Assembly (NCBI RefSeq): GCF_016802725.1
Contig: NC_052673.1
Span: 14,519,037-14,583,036 of the forward strand
Direction of reading: 5' to 3'
Source: Solenopsis invicta
Lineage: Eukaryota > Arthropoda > Insecta > Hymenoptera > Formicidae
Length of the DNA stretch: 64,000 bases
Shown piece by piece: positions 59,954-64,000 of the stretch (position 1 is the first letter of the stretch; each line of letters starts with the position of its first letter). The notes beneath the pieces were generated by a model, which saw nothing but the letters and a program-made list of their open reading frames with translations, was not told where the DNA came from and did not search any database. The position numbers and the translations under genes were made by a program.

Positions 59954-60610
59954 TCTTTGCAAAATTGGAATGTAAATAACACAAATATTATTATTTAAAG
60001 CGTATAAATTCGCTCAGTAATTTTTCCATAATAATTTCATTATCAAGTTCCCAAGCGTGTAAAATACTGGTAAAATTCGTCCAATTTTTTTTAAATCCAC
60101 ATGTCTCACGAGTAAAAATTTTTTTCTAACTCGCTCGATATTCATCATTGTAATATAAGTGGCGCATCAACTGCAAAAAACGCAAGAGCACACTCCCATG
60201 ACCAGATTCTTTTTTTCCCCCCCAGAAGAGAAATTAACCCTCTAAACGGCTATTAGAGCCGAGCTGCAAGCGCGCGCGTTTTCTCTGAGAATAGACGATC
60301 TAATTCTGTGGACGAGAGGAAGCGAGGAACGAGCTGATGGAGCGGGGCGAAGAGCGAGAAAGACGGACCACCGTGATTGCAATTTTAACGCCAATTTGAC
60401 TTGAATCTTCTCTGTCCGAAAGAAATACTGTTTTCATGCTCAATATAGCGGCTCGCTAATAATTAACAGCCAACTCGTGGCACTTTGCACGTACAGGGTG
60501 TCTCGATGCTACGGGATATATAACTCATCGTACATATTTATACATTATACCTCAGGTTTTTTAATTATTTGTAATTTTATACAATATTAATGTGTAAACA
60601 AAGCCATAGA

Positions 60611-60830
60611 AAAAATTAGTATCAAATTAACAATTCATTGTTTCATATAAGCAAGATTATCAAATCTTCTCGAAAGAATTTGATAATCTTAAACAGACAT
60701 AATTTGCTTACATAAAAAAAAAATTCTTTATATTAACAAATTATGTCTGTTTAAAATTATAAATTCTTTTAGAAGATTTAATATTCTTTCTTATATGTAA
60801 AATAAATTATTGATTTGATACTAATTTTTT
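60611..60830. mobile_element. Near-palindromic element with about 95-bp arms
   Basis: The arms at 60611-60706 and 60737-60830 are inverted copies with roughly 85% identity by eye and few gaps. Outer ends are aaattagtatcaaat and inner ends are aaacagacataatttg, both identical between arms. The loop is about 30 bases and A-rich. Weaker complementarity (gtttacac/gtgtttac) may extend the arms outward. Typical of a MITE or foldback; no protein. Confidence 0.65.
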
Positions 60831-61946
60831 TTTTCTGTGTGTACATGTGTTTACATTATCTCAAAATAAAATTGAACTTGGTTTTCCATAAAACTAGACT
60901 AATTTGCAAAGTGTGGTTAAAAATATTAATAAATATAAAGATAAAAATTAATTACGTATCAAAAATTAATTATGTTAATCCTATAGTCTTACTTATACCT
61001 TCCCGACGTTGATACTACTCTGAAAATTTACTCACATAATTAAGAATTTTTATACACTTCTAAAAAAGTTTTTTTTATATTTTCGACAGATTGCAAATAA
61101 CTGAATTAACACTATTTTAATATAAAAAATTCTTATTAAATTATTGCAAACTATTAAAAATTTTGTAACAAAAATTACTACACCTGAAATATCTCGGTGA
61201 AAACCAATAATATTCTGAAAGTTAATTTAATATACATATATACCTATTATATAGTTATTATTAAATTGTAAATATGACAAATAAATAAATCTTTTTTACT
61301 TTATGAGCTTTCTTACATGTATACATTATATTTCTTTAAAAATAATGCTTTGATTAAATTAGATCAACATTACTTTCAACATTACACTAATAAAATTTTA
61401 TGAAAGAATTATTATCAAGAGATTATCAATGATTATATCAATATGTAAAAATTTACAACAAACGGCAAACGTTCAAATGAAATTCTGCGATACACCGAGT
61501 ACGTGTACCGAGTAGGTCTTGCGATGCTAGCGGGTGGTCCTCATTATGTCGGGTTCCCCACTGCTTACTCCGTCCTATCTATTTAACGTATCGTTTGCCT
61601 TGGTAACCATCCAAATTAGCTCATCCTTCTCTATCCTGCACCAATGGCATCTCCCGATCCCGCTCGTGTTCTCCTTAATTATTGAGAAGACGATGTTTAA
61701 TAACGACGATCCTACCGTCACGGTGTGCTCTAATCGAAAACACTCGTTTCCTGCGTTCCTAAAGATTATGTCGTAATGACGAACAAGACGGTAGCTAGTT
61801 TATTTAATATGTTATCAGGATGTGATTTCACATGTTTCAGCACTGTGTATTTATCTTGCATGAATTCTTTTTAAGAAAATAAAAATAAACTTTGATTTGC
61901 TTATTTTACAATCTAAAATTGTTTGCAAAGATCTACATATACATGA

Positions 61947-62110
61947 CAAAAATTTTCTCCTAGAATTTACCTTCATCATGGTAGCCGTGAGACAACATAA
62001 AGAAGAATTTTACTATAATTTTAGTAAAATTATAGTAAAATACTTCATGGTACATATTGTCCCACAACGACCATCAGTTCAAAAGAGTAAATGTTAAAAG
62101 ATAATTTTCT
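61947..62110. mobile_element. Inverted-repeat element family A, copy 2
   Basis: The arms (caaaaattttctcctagaattt... and ...gtaaatgttaaaagataattttct) match those at 16986-17162 in the same order, with catggtagccgtgagac standing for catagtagtcgtaagac. The core includes a 35-bp perfect palindrome at 62007-62041. The element is about 164 bp with no reading frame of note. The pair of copies defines the family; the transposase that moved it is not present. Confidence 0.7.
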
Positions 62111-63458
62111 TCGTATAAACATTACAATTTTTAAAAATTTATACATTTTCAGAAAATTCCGATGAAAATTGTGATTAATTTTGAAGAAGTCAGTCCACAA
62201 GAACGAAGTTACGACCTCGCCAATCGGACACGCAAATTTATCTTGAAAAGAAAACGGGATAGATATGCTCACGGAAGCGAATTTAAAAGTCAATGGTCTG
62301 TAAACATTAATGCCTCGAGTAACGAAAGATAGCGAAGTGCTTTGTTACTGGAGTTTATGAGCCTCTTTATTGCCAGCGTGATTTCTTCCCGATTGCCAAG
62401 CGTGCAGCTAACGTAATATCGCGTTGTTGTAAGTTTACCGATTTAGCTGTGCTAGAAGTTTTAACCGGCGGTGAATCGCGTCTTATACGTGTCTTTACTT
62501 CATTACGTATAACACGGATCTGAGATGATATCGGCGGACGAATAACAATTCCTTAGAAAGGCAGTTGCGTGAAAAGACCAGACTAAACAATGCATATCTA
62601 TATTTCGGCTGTATTTGAGCGGTATATCATTAAATGTCGCGACATTAGTATCCTTACTAATTGATCCCCGAGAGACAATCGCACATTTGTCTCATACCGA
62701 ATGAGTTCCACAGAATTTTTATTCGCGATTAATAACTTGCCCTGTTTGGCGTCTTTTATATATTTTAAGTCGCTGAACGAACAAAAGCGCATTATCGCCC
62801 CAAATATTCTTCGCCTGGTGGAGAACGTTACGAATAATGTAACGATATAAACTTGTTCACGCTGGTGCGCGATACGTTTTCGGAATTCGACATCGATTCC
62901 GATAAAGCGGCGAAAATAGACGCCGCGCGGATTTCCGCGCGATGAAATTTACGACGCCAGCCAATTCCGCGAAAATGGAAGAACGTCCGCGAGGTTTTAT
63001 TCGGCGGGTACGGGGCGCTTTATCGGCACCCCTATCGGGACTCATTTGTTTTTGCTTATCGCGAAGTTACGTGACGGAGCCACCGTAAATATGACGGACG
63101 GGTGCGCGACGATGGAATCTCAGCGCACCGTCAGAACAAACGAGCGCCACGAACGAACCCCAAAAATCTCCCGACACGCGGCGACGCGGAGCGATGCGAC
63201 GCGGGCTCGATTTAGGGGCTGAACGTTGAGAGGGAAGTCTCGAGACTGAGAGGGGTTGACGTTCGACTGCGAATCGATATGCCTACCTACCTACCTATAT
63301 ACACGAGCGAACTGTATCTCGGTACTGGACCGGGAAGACATGGCCGAAATTTCGGTATTCTCATGTTTTTACGCCTCACATATTTGTTGCGATCGCGATT
63401 TAATTTTTACAATTACGATTGACGTTCAATTCGTTATAATTTGAAATGTAATTAATGC

Positions 63459-63486
63459 AATAAGTACTACAATTATAGTACTTATT
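63459..63486. repeat. 11-bp inverted repeat
   Basis: aataagtacta and its exact complement flank a 6-base loop. Small and A+T-rich, so chance cannot be dismissed. Confidence 0.6.
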
Positions 63487-64000
63487 ATGAAAAGTTACAA
63501 TTATCAAAATTATTTGAATTAATAAAATAACGTATGCATTGCATATATAATCTTATTAATTTAATAAGAAATGATTCAGTTTTAATTTCTAAAATAAATT
63601 TAAAATAAATCTTCAGTTTTGCTTCAACTCTGTTGATTATAAACTAATCGCAAAACAGTCTTGTTATTATCGTCTTTCCTTGTAAAATAAATACATTAAA
63701 AGCAGTGTTGTGTTTTTAACGTTTATCCTCATAATTAATTCTCCTATCAAATTTTTTGTTAAGAAAATGATTAAGTTATCGAAGTATTTATAAAAAAAAA
63801 TAATGCGATAGAAAAATCAATGTTTTTTTTTAATGTTGTCACTTTGCATTCACAACAACGTTTCATATCGATTAAACCAAACATGAGCTTTCCGCTTTAT
63901 CAGTGTTATTCAATGCAGCGACAATTGAAAACTATCTCATCCGCGCTTTAATATTTTTTTTTCAATCTTAATCACCCCGCCTAATTGCTCAATTGCGCTC

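Larger units (their letters stand above)
52721..60610. other. Upstream spacer
   Basis: No gene recognised. CpG-rich island at 53.1-53.6 kb, a purine-rich run at 58.68-58.86 kb opposed by a pyrimidine-rich run at 58.96-59.23 kb, and a 15-bp tandem duplication at 59924-59953. Confidence 0.6.
60831..64000. other. Upstream spacer to window end
   Basis: A+T-rich with one family A element (61947-62110), a CpG-rich patch at 62.8-63.25 kb and a small palindrome at 63459. No gene recognised. Confidence 0.65.

Noticed and set aside
1..64000. tRNA genes, rRNA, CRISPR arrays, bacterial operons
   Set aside because: No tRNA B-box-like GGTTCGAATCC word with a cloverleaf, no rRNA-like sequence and no regularly spaced identical repeats were seen.

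Overview
This window is eukaryotic DNA with one recognisable gene. It looks like an insect genome, most likely a hymenopteran such as an ant, bee or wasp. That reading is inferred from the compact three-exon Msx/Drop protein, A+T-rich spacers alternating with CpG-rich blocks, many (GA)n, (GT)n and (AT)n microsatellites, and short inverted-repeat elements without proteins. The sequence alone does not fix the species.

The gene is the Msx-class homeobox gene Drop (muscle segment homeobox), on the minus strand. Exon 1 is 26814-25800, exon 2 is 18296-18100 and exon 3 is 15329-15084. Together they encode 485 residues with GT..AG introns and compatible phases. The protein has an Eh1-type Groucho-binding motif near its N-terminus, a charged and His/Pro-rich middle, and a complete Msx homeodomain (residues 361-420) split by intron 2 between homeodomain positions 44 and 45. 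A TATA box with an initiator-like site lies 5' of it (27363-27370, start near 27338). A possible poly(A) signal lies 3' (13630-13635).

Layout: 1-13.6 kb is 3' flanking DNA with inverted-repeat elements, a duplicated block (about 4.1 and 5.3 kb) and an 86-bp-period duplication (10.7 kb). 13.6-15.1 kb is the probable 3' UTR. 15.1-26.8 kb is the gene; its 7.5 kb first intron holds a Tc1-like miniature element, a duplicated 56-bp TAATTA element and a degenerate tandem array. 26.8-27.3 kb is the probable 5' UTR. 27.4-64 kb is upstream DNA with no coding exon I can defend.

No defence system, operon, tRNA, rRNA or CRISPR is present. The most notable non-genic signals are repeated non-coding blocks around a single developmental regulator, which may be duplicated cis-regulatory sequence, and several small families of foldback/MITE-like elements, two of which have more than one copy in the window.
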